Below, in pieces: positions 7,812-17,428 of a DNA stretch of 42,164 bases. Position numbers and translations under genes: made by a program. The notes under the pieces were generated by a model. The model worked only from the letters and a program-made list of their open reading frames with translations. It made no database searches and had not been told where the DNA came from. Position 1 is the stretch's first letter. Each line of letters starts with the position of its first letter. The stretch comes from Alphaproteobacteria bacterium (lineage in GTDB: Bacteria; Pseudomonadota; Alphaproteobacteria; UBA9219): assembly GCA_019233975.1 (NCBI GenBank), contig JAFALY010000024.1, positions 1 through 42,164 of the forward strand. The letters are read 5' to 3'.

Positions 7812-9401
7812 TTATTGAAATGTCTCAGTTGAAAGGGCGGCATACACGCGGTCAATCAGTTCTGACCAGTCGCCAACAGCACTTTGCCTGAATAACCTGA
7901 GTGTTGGGTACCACGGGCTGTCCTCGCGTTCGGTTAACCATCGCCAGTCACTGCTGTAGGACAGCAGGACCCAGCATGGCTTGCCCATGCCGCCAGCCAG
8001 ATGTGGGGTGGCCGTGTCGCAACTGATGATCAGATCCATCTGATCGACAAAGCGGGATAAATCAGCAAAGTCGCGCAACCGTGGGGCGAGGTCGGTTATG
8101 GGCAGGGTGGCGAGTAGTTCGTCGTCGCCCTCGCGCTTGTCGCGTGTTAGGTTATAAAAATCAAATTGGTCATCCCGTATCATCGGCGCGAGAGTTTCCA
8201 GCGGAATCTGCCTCTTGTAATGGGTTTGTTGAGCAGACCCGGCCCACACCAACCCGATGCGGGGCTTTGTTTTGGTGCCAAGATAGCTATGCGCATCGGT
8301 TTGCAAAATGGGCAGATAGGGCACGTGATCGGGAACGCTATCAAGTGTGGTCTGCATAAGATATGGCAGGTCCAGCACCCAACAATAATAATCGAAATGG
8401 CCAATATCTTCGCCATGGACAATGACGTTGTCTGCGCCGTACCAGTCACGGAACAGGGTGGCGAATACCGGGCGAATATAAAAGATAACCCGGACGCCAT
8501 GTTGCCTGAGCAAGGGTATGTAACGCGCCATCATCAGCCCGTCGCCGCGACCTTCTTCGTCCATGATCATGAGCGTCTTGCCGCGTATGTCTTCGCCCTT
8601 CCAGACGGGTTGCGCGTAATCCATGCGCTGCAGGCCGCCGTTTGCGCTAAAGCGGCAGCGATAACGTCCGAAGCCAAGCCAATAGTCGCCTTTCATCAGT
8701 TCCAATTGAGACAGGTGCCAATGGCGTGTGCCGAATGCCGTTTCATCAAGGTGTCGCACAGCATCATCCGGTATGGTCTGACTGCATAGATCTATGACAT
8801 GCCGGAACGCCTGTTCTGCGTCGTCGAGCCTGTTCATGTACATGTGCGAAAGGCCGATATTGTCCCATGCATCAGCCCATTCCGGCGACAAGATCGCGGC
8901 CTGCTGGTAGTGTTGAAGCGCTTCATCGTGCCTTTCCTGGCGAGTGAGTGCGACGCCTAGCGCAAGCCATGCGCCGGGGTTTTGTGGAGCGAGGCGCGTG
9001 GCTTCTGAACCCGTATGTTCCGCTAAGGCATAATCGCCGGCTTGTTCGGCGATACGTGAGAGATTAAGCCAGCCATCACTAAATTCAGGATTCCTATCCA
9101 GACAAGCCTGCAAGTGCGCAATGGCTTGCTTATGATCGCCACGTTCCTGTGCGATGTTGGCGAGGTACAGATAGAACAATCCGGCAGACGGGTCGATGCT
9201 GATCGCGCGTTTGATAAGACGCTCAGCCTCATCAAAATTTTTGATTGTAAATAGTAGATAGCCGAGAAGGGCATGTGCATCAGCATTGTCGGGGTCTTGG
9301 CTGATAATTTGTTGATACAAGGCAGCCGCTTCCTCCAGCCTGCCGGTGCGGTGAAGTTCAACAGCATTGTCCAATGCAAGATAGGGGGCTGATTCTGCCA
9401 T
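7812..9401 (-). CDS. TPR-repeat protein with C-terminal glycosyltransferase-like domain
   Basis: The protein is 529 residues from the ATG at 9401, which has GGA about 8 nt upstream. An in-frame ATG at 9428 would add nine residues but lacks a clear ribosome binding site. The first ~230 residues are tandem tetratricopeptide repeats (for example DPDNADAHALLGYLLF, NPGAWLALGVALTRQ, WADAWDNIGLSHMYMNRLDDAEQAF). The C-terminal ~290 residues resemble the GT41/GT9-like domain often fused to TPRs: GLVWAGSAQQTHYKRQIPLETL near residue 395, and LIISCDTATPHLAGGMGKPCWVLL near residue 465. It may glycosylate a surface or flagellar protein, or act only as a scaffold; the substrate cannot be read from the sequence. 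It is transcribed divergently from ppdK. Confidence 0.82.
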   Translation of the reverse strand: MAESAPYLALDNAVELHRTGRLEEAAALYQQIISQDPDNADAHALLGYLLFTIKNFDEAERLIKRAISIDPSAGLFYLYLANIAQERGDHKQAIAHLQACLDRNPEFSDGWLNLSRIAEQAGDYALAEHTGSEATRLAPQNPGAWLALGVALTRQERHDEALQHYQQAAILSPEWADAWDNIGLSHMYMNRLDDAEQAFRHVIDLCSQTIPDDAVRHLDETAFGTRHWHLSQLELMKGDYWLGFGRYRCRFSANGGLQRMDYAQPVWKGEDIRGKTLMIMDEEGRGDGLMMARYIPLLRQHGVRVIFYIRPVFATLFRDWYGADNVIVHGEDIGHFDYYCWVLDLPYLMQTTLDSVPDHVPYLPILQTDAHSYLGTKTKPRIGLVWAGSAQQTHYKRQIPLETLAPMIRDDQFDFYNLTRDKREGDDELLATLPITDLAPRLRDFADLSRFVDQMDLIISCDTATPHLAGGMGKPCWVLLSYSSDWRWLTEREDSPWYPTLRLFRQSAVGDWSELIDRVYAALSTETFQ

Positions 9402-9515
9402 CTTTTTTCCATGAATTTTGTGCAGCATAGCAAATACAGGGTTTTGGCATAGCTCTTGTTATTTTGTTGCTCAGCCCCTAACGTGCCTACGCAAACATCA
9501 ACAAAGGGGTATACC

Positions 9516-12212
9516 ATGACCGCGCATAAATGGGTTTACAGCTTTGGTGGAAGCGCAACAGATGGACGCGCCGATATGCGCAATCTGTTGGGCGGCAAGG
9601 GTGCTGGTCTGGCTGAGATGTGCCATTTGGGACTGCCGGTTCCCCCGGGGTTTACGATCACAACCGAAGTTTGCACTTATTATTATGCTAATAAAGACAG
9701 TTATCCTGTTGAGCTGACCGATCAGGTTAAGTCTGCTTTGGCAGAGATTGAGCGGTTTGTCGGCGCGACGTTTGGTGATGCGTCTAACCCGCTTTTGGTT
9801 TCCGTGCGCTCTGGTGCGCGCGCGTCCATGCCCGGCATGATGGATACGGTTCTCAATCTCGGCCTCAACCTCAAGACAGTTGAAGGGCTCGTGGCGCGCA
9901 GCGGCGATGCACGTTTCGCGTATGACAGCTATCGCCGCTTCATCCAGATGTATAGTAATGTCGTCTTAGGCATTGATCATCATCATTTTGAGGCTGTGCT
10001 GGATGATATCAAGCGCTCACGCGCCTATCGTTTTGATACTGAAATGAAGGTGGGGGATTGGCAGGAGACAGTTCAGGAATATCTGTCGCTCGTGCAAAAG
10101 AAGCAAGGCAAGCCGTTCCCGCAAGACGTCAACGAACAACTGTGGGGTGCAATTGGTGCCGTGTTCGGCTCATGGATGAACCAACGCGCGATCACCTACC
10201 GTAAGTTGAATGACATTCCGCATGATTGGGGCACAGCCGTTAATGTACAGGCCATGGTCTTCGGCAATATGGGTAATGATTGCTGCACTGGCGTTGCCTT
10301 TACACGCAACCCGTCGACGGGTGAAAACGCTTTTTACGGCGAATATCTGGTGAATGCGCAGGGTGAAGATGTCGTTGCAGGTATTCGCACGCCACAACAC
10401 CTGACCGTCAAAGGCAAGCTTGCGAATGGTAATGACCAGCCCGCCATGGAAGAAATCATGCCGGAAGTATTCACGCAATTGAACGAAGTGCGCCTGAAGC
10501 TGGAAAAGCATTATCGCGACATGCAGGACATTGAGTTCACGGTGCAGAAGGGCAAGTTGTATATGCTGCAAACCCGCAGCGGCAAGCGTACGGCTGCGGC
10601 GGCCCTGAAAATCGCTGTTGATATGGTGAGCGAGGGGCTTATCACCCAACCTGAAGCCGTCAAACGCATCGACCCGGCCTCGCTGGATCAACTATTGCAT
10701 CCGATGCTGGACCCGAAGGCTAAAAAGAACGTGTTGGCAAAGGGTTTGCCCGCTTCGCCCGGTGCAGCGTCCGGTATTGTGGTGTTTAGCGCCGATGAAG
10801 CGGAAGAAAAAGCCAATGCCGGGCAGAAAGTTATTCTGTGCCGCATTGAAACCAGCCCCGAAGATATTCACGGCATGCACGCGGCGCGCGGCATTATCAC
10901 CAGTCGTGGCGGTATGACCAGTCACGCGGCGGTTGTTGCACGTGGTATGGGGCGCTCATGCGTCGCTGGCGCGGGCGAGTTGGTTATCGACTATGCACGT
11001 CAACAAATGACGGCGCATGGCACAACAGTTAAGGCTGGCGATGTGGTGACCATCAATGGCTCGACAGGTGAAATCATGCTGGGTGAGGTTGCAACCATTC
11101 AACCTGAACTCTCCGGTGACTTTGCCACGCTGATGGGATGGGCGGATGGCATGCGCCGCCTGAAGGTGCGCGCGAACGCTGAAACACCGCTTGATACGCA
11201 AACCGCGCGGCGATTTGGTGCGGAAGGCGTCGGACTTTGCCGTACGGAACATATGTTCTTTGACGAAGATCGCATTATCGCCATGCGCGAGATGATCGTG
11301 GCAACGGATGTCGCGGGACGTCGCGCCGCATTAGCAAAACTGGAGCCGATGCAGAAACAGGATTTCCTGCAAATTTTCCAGATCATGGACGGACTGCCGG
11401 TCACCATACGCTTACTGGACCCGCCGTTGCACGAATTCTTGCCCAAGACAGAGGGTGAGATTGCCGACGTTGCCAAGGGTGCAGGTATCGACGCTGCGAC
11501 TGTTGAGCGTCGCGCTTTGCAACTGCATGAATCCAACCCTATGCTGGGGCATCGTGGCTGCCGGTTGGGCATTTCCTATCCTGAAATTTATGAAATGCAG
11601 GCGCGTGCCATTTTCGCTGCCGCTGCGGAGCTTATCAGGCAGGGCAAGAAAGTTTACCCCGAGGTTATGATCCCGCTGATCGCGACCAAGAAAGAATTGG
11701 ATATCCTGCGCTATATGGTCGAGCAAGTGGCCGGTGAAGTACAGGCCGGCGCGGGTGTGCATATCGATTATATGGTCGGTACCATGATTGAATTGCCGCG
11801 CGCGGCATTGCGTGCCGGAGAAATTGCTGAAACGGCCGAGTTCTTCAGTTTTGGCACCAACGATCTGACACAGACCACTTTCGGTCTCAGCCGTGACGAC
11901 TCCGCAAACTTCCTGCCTGATTATCAGCGCGCAGGCATTTTTGAACACGATCCCTTTGCGACGTTGGATCAGGATGGCGTGGGTGAATTGATCCGCATCG
12001 CCGAAGAACGCGGGCGCAAAACGCGCCCGGCGTTGAAGCTTGGCATATGTGGTGAGCATGGCGGTGACCCGAACTCGGTTAAGTTCTGCCATCGTGCGGG
12101 TCTCGACTATGTTTCCTGTTCACCCTACCGCGTGCCGATTGCGCGATTGGCGGCGGCGCAGGCGGCGATTGAAGGTCAGGCAGACGTCGATGCGCGGCGG
12201 AGCGCTGCTTAA
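9516..12212 (+). CDS. ppdK: Pyruvate, phosphate dikinase
   Basis: This 898-residue enzyme interconverts pyruvate + ATP + Pi and PEP + AMP + PPi. The N-terminal ATP-grasp domain begins with LLGGKGAGLAEM. The central swivelling domain carries the phospho-histidine motif GGMTSHAAVVARGMG. The C-terminal PEP/pyruvate TIM barrel shows GTMIELPRAAL, FFSFGTNDLTQTTFGLSRDD and LGICGEHGGDP with the catalytic Cys. Length and motif order are normal for bacterial PPDK. The ATG at 9516 follows AAAGGGG at 9503-9509; an earlier in-frame start at 9456 would add an unrelated leader of 20 residues. It converges with the YgfZ-like gene, the two stop codons overlapping by 4 nt. It likely supports PEP formation or PPi-dependent glycolysis. 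Confidence 0.97.
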   Translation: MTAHKWVYSFGGSATDGRADMRNLLGGKGAGLAEMCHLGLPVPPGFTITTEVCTYYYANKDSYPVELTDQVKSALAEIERFVGATFGDASNPLLVSVRSGARASMPGMMDTVLNLGLNLKTVEGLVARSGDARFAYDSYRRFIQMYSNVVLGIDHHHFEAVLDDIKRSRAYRFDTEMKVGDWQETVQEYLSLVQKKQGKPFPQDVNEQLWGAIGAVFGSWMNQRAITYRKLNDIPHDWGTAVNVQAMVFGNMGNDCCTGVAFTRNPSTGENAFYGEYLVNAQGEDVVAGIRTPQHLTVKGKLANGNDQPAMEEIMPEVFTQLNEVRLKLEKHYRDMQDIEFTVQKGKLYMLQTRSGKRTAAAALKIAVDMVSEGLITQPEAVKRIDPASLDQLLHPMLDPKAKKNVLAKGLPASPGAASGIVVFSADEAEEKANAGQKVILCRIETSPEDIHGMHAARGIITSRGGMTSHAAVVARGMGRSCVAGAGELVIDYARQQMTAHGTTVKAGDVVTINGSTGEIMLGEVATIQPELSGDFATLMGWADGMRRLKVRANAETPLDTQTARRFGAEGVGLCRTEHMFFDEDRIIAMREMIVATDVAGRRAALAKLEPMQKQDFLQIFQIMDGLPVTIRLLDPPLHEFLPKTEGEIADVAKGAGIDAATVERRALQLHESNPMLGHRGCRLGISYPEIYEMQARAIFAAAAELIRQGKKVYPEVMIPLIATKKELDILRYMVEQVAGEVQAGAGVHIDYMVGTMIELPRAALRAGEIAETAEFFSFGTNDLTQTTFGLSRDDSANFLPDYQRAGIFEHDPFATLDQDGVGELIRIAEERGRKTRPALKLGICGEHGGDPNSVKFCHRAGLDYVSCSPYRVPIARLAAAQAAIEGQADVDARRSAA

Positions 12213-13063
12213 ATCTTCAGCCATTCAGGTTGATGTATTGTAAGCTTTGCGCTGTCCTGTGTGATGGGCTTGTCTTTGTGCATCAGGACGTGTGCTTTCT
12301 CGATATTGAGCAATGCGAGGCCATAGGGGCCTCTATGGCTGCGCATCTCGCCAACCTCAGCATCCTCGTGATGCAGAATGATGCCGGGAGCAGGGGGCGG
12401 ACCTTCTATCATGACCGGGAACAGTCTCTTTTTTGCAAGGCCGCGGTAATGCATGCGAGCGGTTACTTCTTGTCCGACATAACAGCCTTTGCTCCAACTG
12501 ATGCCGTTCAATAAATCGTAATTGCCTTCGATTAATGTGGATTTATCGACCAGCATGTCATGGCTGCCATCGGGCATCCCAAGCTTCAGGCGATGCTGGT
12601 CATATGCATCGTATTCTGTGAGCGCTTGCGTAGGTTGATTGGTGCTTGGCGCGATGATGCGAAAGCCGAGAGCAGTATGGCGTGGGTCTGCGCTGCTGAT
12701 GTAATTTTCAGGCAGCCTCGGCCACTCAAGCGGTGGTTCCAGGTCATTGTTATAAAGCGCGCAGATTTTGTATTCAGCGTGAAGGTTCGCAAATTCCACC
12801 TTGGCGCGTAGCTTGTAGCGTTTCAGACGTTCCAGCAAATCCTCTGCACGTCCGGCCTCGCAGTCGATCAGGTAGGCGTCACCATGCTGGAAAACAAACA
12901 TCTCATGCAAAAATTTGCCTTGCGGCGTCAGTAGGGCTGCGTGGATGGCTTTTCCGGGTGCGCACAGATTAATGTCCTGGCTCAGCAACCCTTGTAAAAA
13001 TAGGGCTCTATCAGCCCCGAAAAGGCTGATAACACTGCGATTATGGAGGGCTGTCAGATACAT
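12209..13063 (-). CDS. ygfZ: YgfZ/IBA57-like folate-binding protein for Fe-S cluster maturation
   Basis: This 284-residue protein shares the aminomethyltransferase (GcvT) fold. The diagnostic motif of the YgfZ/COG0354 group, K-G-C-Y-x-G-Q-E, is present as KGCYVGQEVTARMHYRG near residue 192. The N-terminus (ISLFGADRALFLQGLLSQD) is also typical. Family members bind tetrahydrofolate and help assemble or repair certain Fe-S enzymes in the cytoplasm. The gene is monocistronic on the minus strand, convergent with ppdK (4-nt stop overlap) and divergent from the small lipoprotein gene. Confidence 0.92.
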   Translation of the reverse strand: MYLTALHNRSVISLFGADRALFLQGLLSQDINLCAPGKAIHAALLTPQGKFLHEMFVFQHGDAYLIDCEAGRAEDLLERLKRYKLRAKVEFANLHAEYKICALYNNDLEPPLEWPRLPENYISSADPRHTALGFRIIAPSTNQPTQALTEYDAYDQHRLKLGMPDGSHDMLVDKSTLIEGNYDLLNGISWSKGCYVGQEVTARMHYRGLAKKRLFPVMIEGPPPAPGIILHHEDAEVGEMRSHRGPYGLALLNIEKAHVLMHKDKPITQDSAKLTIHQPEWLKI

Positions 13064-13158
13064 ATGGGTTCATGAACCTGTCGGTTGGGGTTATGATTAT
13101 TAACTGCATTTTTTTAGGATTTATGATAGGTTCTAGATAGCGTTTGGCAAGGTGTGTC

Positions 13159-13476
13159 ATGAAAACGTATGGCCTCGTATCTTTGTTACTGTTTCCGCTG
13201 CTGCTGACCGGATGTGGCGAGAATGCCTCTCTGGCCGCTATAGAAGGTGTTGCGGCTGTGGGTGCTTGGGCGACGTCGCCTTGGACCCCGGCCGCCGCTG
13301 ATACACAAAGCCAAATCCCGGAGCATGAAAACTGGTGCTACACCACCATGGGCGACCCGGAATGTTATAGTGAGCCACAGGATCAGCAACCTGAAACCTT
13401 GATTAATGTCGATCCGCAAAGCCGTTATCCCTTGAATAACCGCTCGTATCAAGAAGCGGTTATGCACGCCCGTTAA
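13159..13476 (+). CDS. Small putative lipoprotein
   Basis: This 105-residue protein starts at ATG 13159, after AAGG at 13149-13152. Its N-terminus (MKTYGL, hydrophobic core, LLLTGCGE) contains a good lipobox with the lipidated Cys at residue 19. The mature part is short, Pro/Gln-rich, with a Cys-containing segment (NWCYTTMGDPECY) and a conserved-looking end (LINVDPQSRYPLNNRSYQ). No known domain is recognised. It lies 84 nt before yajC on the same strand and may be in the same transcript, suggesting an envelope role only by location. Confidence 0.75.
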   Translation: MKTYGLVSLLLFPLLLTGCGENASLAAIEGVAAVGAWATSPWTPAAADTQSQIPEHENWCYTTMGDPECYSEPQDQQPETLINVDPQSRYPLNNRSYQEAVMHAR

Positions 13477-13560
13477 GGATTCGGTCTGTTTGGGATACCG
13501 GTTGCGTTAAGCGCCAGCCCCGCTATAGTCCTTCATTCCTATCAGATTCCAGAGGGTTCC

Positions 13561-13959
13561 ATGTTTGATTTATCACGCCTTTTTGTCTCCACTGCATGGG
13601 CGCAGGGCACTTCGTTAAACCCCACGATTCCGGCCAACGCGTCATCAGGTGACGTCGTGATGCAGTTTCTGCCGTTGGTCCTGATTTTTGCAGTTTTCTA
13701 CTTCCTGATCATCCGTCCGCAACAAAAGAAGATGGACCAGCATCAATCCATGCTGAAGGCCATCCAAAAAGGGGATAAGGTTGTAACGGGTGGCGGCATT
13801 GTCGGCACGGTACATAAACTAGATGGCGATGACCATCTGAGCGTTGAAATTGCCGAAGGCGTTCGTGTCAAGATTGTGCGCTCTTCCATCAGCTCTGTGT
13901 TGAACAAGGATGAAAAAGCCAAAGAAACCTCATCTCCTGCCGTCGAAGCCAAGAATTAA
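13561..13959 (+). CDS. yajC: Preprotein translocase subunit YajC
   Basis: This 132-residue protein has one transmembrane segment (LPLVLIFAVFYFLIIRPQQKK, about residues 37-57) followed by the conserved cytoplasmic part (GDKVVTGGGIVGTVHKL). YajC is an accessory subunit of the SecYEG-SecDF holotranslocon in the inner membrane. An AGAGGG ribosome binding site precedes the ATG. It is followed after 3 nt by secD, the normal order. Confidence 0.95.
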   Translation: MFDLSRLFVSTAWAQGTSLNPTIPANASSGDVVMQFLPLVLIFAVFYFLIIRPQQKKMDQHQSMLKAIQKGDKVVTGGGIVGTVHKLDGDDHLSVEIAEGVRVKIVRSSISSVLNKDEKAKETSSPAVEAKN

Positions 13960-13962
13960 TCC

Positions 13963-15534
13963 ATGATCTATATTGAACGCTGGAAAGTTATCCTGATTGC
14001 AGCAGTGTGCGCCCTTGGCGTTTTATATGCGGCGCCCAATGTTTTGCCCAAGCCGGTAGTTGCCTGGGTTCAGGCCAACATGCCAGGGATCGTGCCCAAC
14101 CAGACCGTTAATCTGGGGTTGGACCTTCGCGGTGGTTCGCATTTACTGCTGGAAGTTGCAACGGACGCCGTCATTGATGAAAGGCTGCAGGGACTGGTGG
14201 ACCAAACGCGCACAGAATTACGTGGTGCCAAAGTTGGTTATACCGATCTCGGGTTGGATAAAGGCGTTGTTCACCTCAAACTGACGGACGCGACACAGGC
14301 CGATAAGGCGCACGATACGCTGCGTGACATGGATCATGATCTGGTTGTGGGCGTGAAGGGGGTTGATGTTACGCTGTCAATGACCGAAGAAAAGATTGCA
14401 GAACGCAGGCGCGCAGCGGTCGATCAGTCGATTGAAATCATCCGTCGCCGTATTGATGAAACCGGTACGCGCGAACCATCCATACAACGCCAGGGCGATA
14501 ACCGCATTTTGGTGCAACTACCCGGCGTTGATAACCCCGAGCATATCAAGAATTTGATCGGCCAAACAGCCAAACTGACTTTCCGTCTGGTTGATGAAAC
14601 CGCAAGCATTTCAGAAGCCGCGCAGGGTCGCGTTGCGCCGGGCACTGAGTTGCTACCATCCGCCGAAGAAAACGGACGTCCCCTCGTCGTACAAAAACGT
14701 ATTATGGTTTCTGGTGATACGTTGGTCGATGCGCAGCCTTCGTTTCAGAACGGTGAACCTGTCGTCAGTTTCAAGTTTGATGCCGTAGGTGGGCGCCGTT
14801 TTGGTGAAGCAACGCGCCAGAATGTCGGGCACCTGTTTGCCATTATTCTGGATAACAAGATTATAAGCGCCCCGGTTATTCGTGAACCCATCTTGGGCGG
14901 CAGTGGCGTTATCTCCGGCCACTTTACAACACAGTCGGCGCAAGATCTGGCACTGTTGTTGCGTGCCGGTGCTTTGCCTGCGCCTATCAAGATTCTAGAA
15001 GAGCGGACGGTTGGACCGGGCCTTGGTGCGGACTCCATTAAGGCGGGCGCTACGTCCAGCCTGGTCGGGCTGGCGCTGGTTGTTGTGTTTTTTATCATCG
15101 CCTATGGGCTGTTCGGCATATTCGCCGTTATCGCCTTGATGTTTAACATCGCGCTGATGTTCGCCATATTGTCCGTGCTGCAGGCAACGCTGACGTTGCC
15201 TGGTATCGCTGGCATTGTGCTGACTATCGCCACCGCGTTGGATGCCAACGTTCTTGTCTTCGAACATATTCGCGAAGAATTGCGCCGTGGCCGTTCACCC
15301 TTGCCGTCGATTGACGCGGGCTATAATCGTGCGTTGTCAGCCATCATTGACGCGAACATGACGACCCTGATCGCCGGAATCTTGCTTTACATCTTTGGGT
15401 CTGGGCCGGTTAAGGGGTTTGCCGTGACGCTCAGCATCGGCATCATTACGTCGATCTTCTCGGCAGTCATGGTGACGCGTCTGATTGTCATCTGGTGGCT
15501 GCGCGTAACAAAGCCAAAGGCTTTGCCGATCTAA
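13963..15534 (+). CDS. secD: Protein translocase subunit SecD
   Basis: This 523-residue inner-membrane protein uses the proton motive force to help pull secreted proteins out of the Sec channel. TM1 is near residues 8-27. The periplasmic P1 region starts with the SecD signature LGLDLRGGSHLLLEV. Five further transmembrane helices fill about residues 355-515, with LDANVLVFEHIREELRRG containing the conserved Asp of the proton path. Length is normal for SecD alone. Normally secF follows directly; here the next gene (cinA) is on the opposite strand and its stop codon abuts the secD stop, so secF is not at this locus. Confidence 0.96.
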   Translation: MIYIERWKVILIAAVCALGVLYAAPNVLPKPVVAWVQANMPGIVPNQTVNLGLDLRGGSHLLLEVATDAVIDERLQGLVDQTRTELRGAKVGYTDLGLDKGVVHLKLTDATQADKAHDTLRDMDHDLVVGVKGVDVTLSMTEEKIAERRRAAVDQSIEIIRRRIDETGTREPSIQRQGDNRILVQLPGVDNPEHIKNLIGQTAKLTFRLVDETASISEAAQGRVAPGTELLPSAEENGRPLVVQKRIMVSGDTLVDAQPSFQNGEPVVSFKFDAVGGRRFGEATRQNVGHLFAIILDNKIISAPVIREPILGGSGVISGHFTTQSAQDLALLLRAGALPAPIKILEERTVGPGLGADSIKAGATSSLVGLALVVVFFIIAYGLFGIFAVIALMFNIALMFAILSVLQATLTLPGIAGIVLTIATALDANVLVFEHIREELRRGRSPLPSIDAGYNRALSAIIDANMTTLIAGILLYIFGSGPVKGFAVTLSIGIITSIFSAVMVTRLIVIWWLRVTKPKALPI

Positions 15535-16032
15535 TCAATCACGATCGTCTATATGGACGCTAAGCAGCGACAGGGCTTCTGCCACGCTTTGCAGGCGTAC
15601 GTTTTGCCTGTCGCCAGAAAACTGACACTTGACGTGATACAAAACGCCTGTGCGGCTGGCGAAGCCAAGGTAAACCAACCCAACGGGCTTAGCCGTGGTG
15701 CCTCCGTCTGGACCGGCAACGCCGGTGACCGAAACGGCTACATCTGCCAGTGAAAATTCCAAAGCGCCCAGCGCCATGGCCTCGGCCACTTCTGCGCTGA
15801 CGGCCCCGTGTGACTGCAATAATTCGGGCAGGACGCCCAATACTTCGACTTTGGCGTCGTTGCTATAAGTGATAAAGCCACGCTCCATCACGGCCGACGA
15901 GCCGCTGACACTCGTCAAAAGACCGGCCACAAGACCGCCGGTGCAGGACTCAGCCGTGACAATCTTTTTATTCGCCCGCTTGTAAGCGCCGATAATGTTG
16001 GCGGCTTGATCGAGAAGCGGGAGTGGGTACAT
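15535..16032 (-). CDS. cinA: CinA C-terminal domain protein, nicotinamide-nucleotide amidase
   Basis: This 165-residue protein is the stand-alone CinA C-terminal domain (PncC). It hydrolyses NMN to NaMN and ammonia in pyridine nucleotide recycling. Signature segments are VTAESCTGGLVAGLLTSVSG near residue 25, GFITYSNDAK near 53 and VTGVAGPDGGTTAKPVGLVY near 101. No N-terminal molybdopterin-binding-like domain is present, as is common in Alphaproteobacteria. It lies 5 nt downstream of ispDF on the same strand, so the two are probably one transcript. Confidence 0.94.
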   Translation of the reverse strand: MYPLPLLDQAANIIGAYKRANKKIVTAESCTGGLVAGLLTSVSGSSAVMERGFITYSNDAKVEVLGVLPELLQSHGAVSAEVAEAMALGALEFSLADVAVSVTGVAGPDGGTTAKPVGLVYLGFASRTGVLYHVKCQFSGDRQNVRLQSVAEALSLLSVHIDDRD

Positions 16033-16037
16033 GGCGC

Positions 16038-17204
16038 TTATCCAGGGAAGCGCAGCGTAACAATGGCATGTGCTGCCAGACCTTCTTCGCGGCCTGTAAA
16101 GCCAAGACGTTCAGTTGTCGTGGCCTTCACATTGACGCGTTCCGGCGCGATCTCAAGTAATTCAGCGATACGTACCTGCATGGCGTCGCGATGCGGCCCG
16201 ATCTTTGGCGCTTCGCACATCAGAGTAATATCGGCGTTTGAAATCAGGCCGCCGCGCTCGCTGAGCTTCTGTACGGCAGCGCGAACAAAAACGGCGCTAT
16301 CGCAGCCTTTCCATTGCGGGTCCGAGGGTGGAAAGAATTTGCCAATATCACCCAATCCCATACCGCCCAGGAGTGCGTCTGTAAGGGCATGTAGTACGGC
16401 ATCCGCATCCGAATGACCTTCCAGTTTGCGGTTGTGCGGAATTCTGACGCCGCCCAGAATAATCGCGTCACCGGGCTCATAACGGTGAACGTCAAAGCCC
16501 ATGCCTGTGCGAATATCGTTATAACCTTGGCCCAGCAGACGCGCAGCACGGTCCATATCTTCGGGATTTGTAATTTTCATGTTTTCCGGATTTGAAAGAA
16601 CGAGGGTTACGGGAATGCCTGTGTTTTCAGCTACAGCAGCGTCATCTGTCAGGACAATGTCAGGGCTCGCCGCAGCTTTGATGTGCGCGTTATAGATGGC
16701 ATCGAACTGGAATGATTGCGGGGTATAGGCCTGCCACAATTCGCTGCGGTCCACCGTGCCGCTGACCTTGTCGCCCGATGCGCGCTTCAGAGTATCGACA
16801 ACAGGGCGGGCGGCAAGTACGCCGTCATGTGTATCAAGTGCCTGTCGTACGGCGCTGATGGTTTTGGCATCGATAAAAGGGCGCGCCGCGTCATGGATCA
16901 TGACGTAATCAGGCTGGGCGGATTCCTTAAGGGCTAGTAGACCATTCCTGACGGATTCCTGCCGCGTTTTGCCGCCTTCAATCGGCGTAGGTAAATCGAG
17001 ACCCTGTACCGCCGCATCATACATGGCGCGATGCGCCGGATTAATAACCACATGCACACTGGTGATGTGCGGATGGTTCAGAAAAGCCATAATGCTCCGG
17101 CGCAGGATGGAAATACCAGCCAACGGCTGATATTGCTTGGGAATGGAGCCGCCGAAACGTTGGCCAGACCCGGCCGCGACAATTAATGCTGCACATGTTT
17201 TCAT
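16038..17204 (-). CDS. ispDF: Bifunctional IspD/IspF isoprenoid enzyme
   Basis: This 388-residue fusion acts in the MEP pathway. Residues 1 to about 225 are the IspD cytidylyltransferase (LIVAAGSGQRFGGSIPKQYQPL, and IHDAARPFID), making CDP-ME from MEP and CTP. Residues 230-388 are the IspF cyclodiphosphate synthase, with GMGFDVHRYEPGD and LEGHSDADAVLHALTDALLG carrying the Asp and His metal ligands. The fused form is a hallmark of Alphaproteobacteria and a few other groups. The gene is upstream of cinA and divergent from the response regulator gene, with a 224-bp spacer between them. Confidence 0.97.
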   Translation of the reverse strand: MKTCAALIVAAGSGQRFGGSIPKQYQPLAGISILRRSIMAFLNHPHITSVHVVINPAHRAMYDAAVQGLDLPTPIEGGKTRQESVRNGLLALKESAQPDYVMIHDAARPFIDAKTISAVRQALDTHDGVLAARPVVDTLKRASGDKVSGTVDRSELWQAYTPQSFQFDAIYNAHIKAAASPDIVLTDDAAVAENTGIPVTLVLSNPENMKITNPEDMDRAARLLGQGYNDIRTGMGFDVHRYEPGDAIILGGVRIPHNRKLEGHSDADAVLHALTDALLGGMGLGDIGKFFPPSDPQWKGCDSAVFVRAAVQKLSERGGLISNADITLMCEAPKIGPHRDAMQVRIAELLEIAPERVNVKATTTERLGFTGREEGLAAHAIVTLRFPG

Positions 17205-17428
17205 AGTGATGCCTGATACCGTATGATTTACCGCAAATTAGGTGTAAGGCCGTAAAAACGCAAGCCGCCTTTGCCAGCCTTAATCCTTTAAAAACCACTA
17301 TATTTGAATAGGAATAGGCTCTTGCATCGCAGGCTATTGTTCTAGACAATACCCTGACTTTGCCGGATTTGTGCCACAGTTTTGTAGCCCAATGAGACTG
17401 TTAAGTCTTCTGTTTCAGGAGTTTCCCC

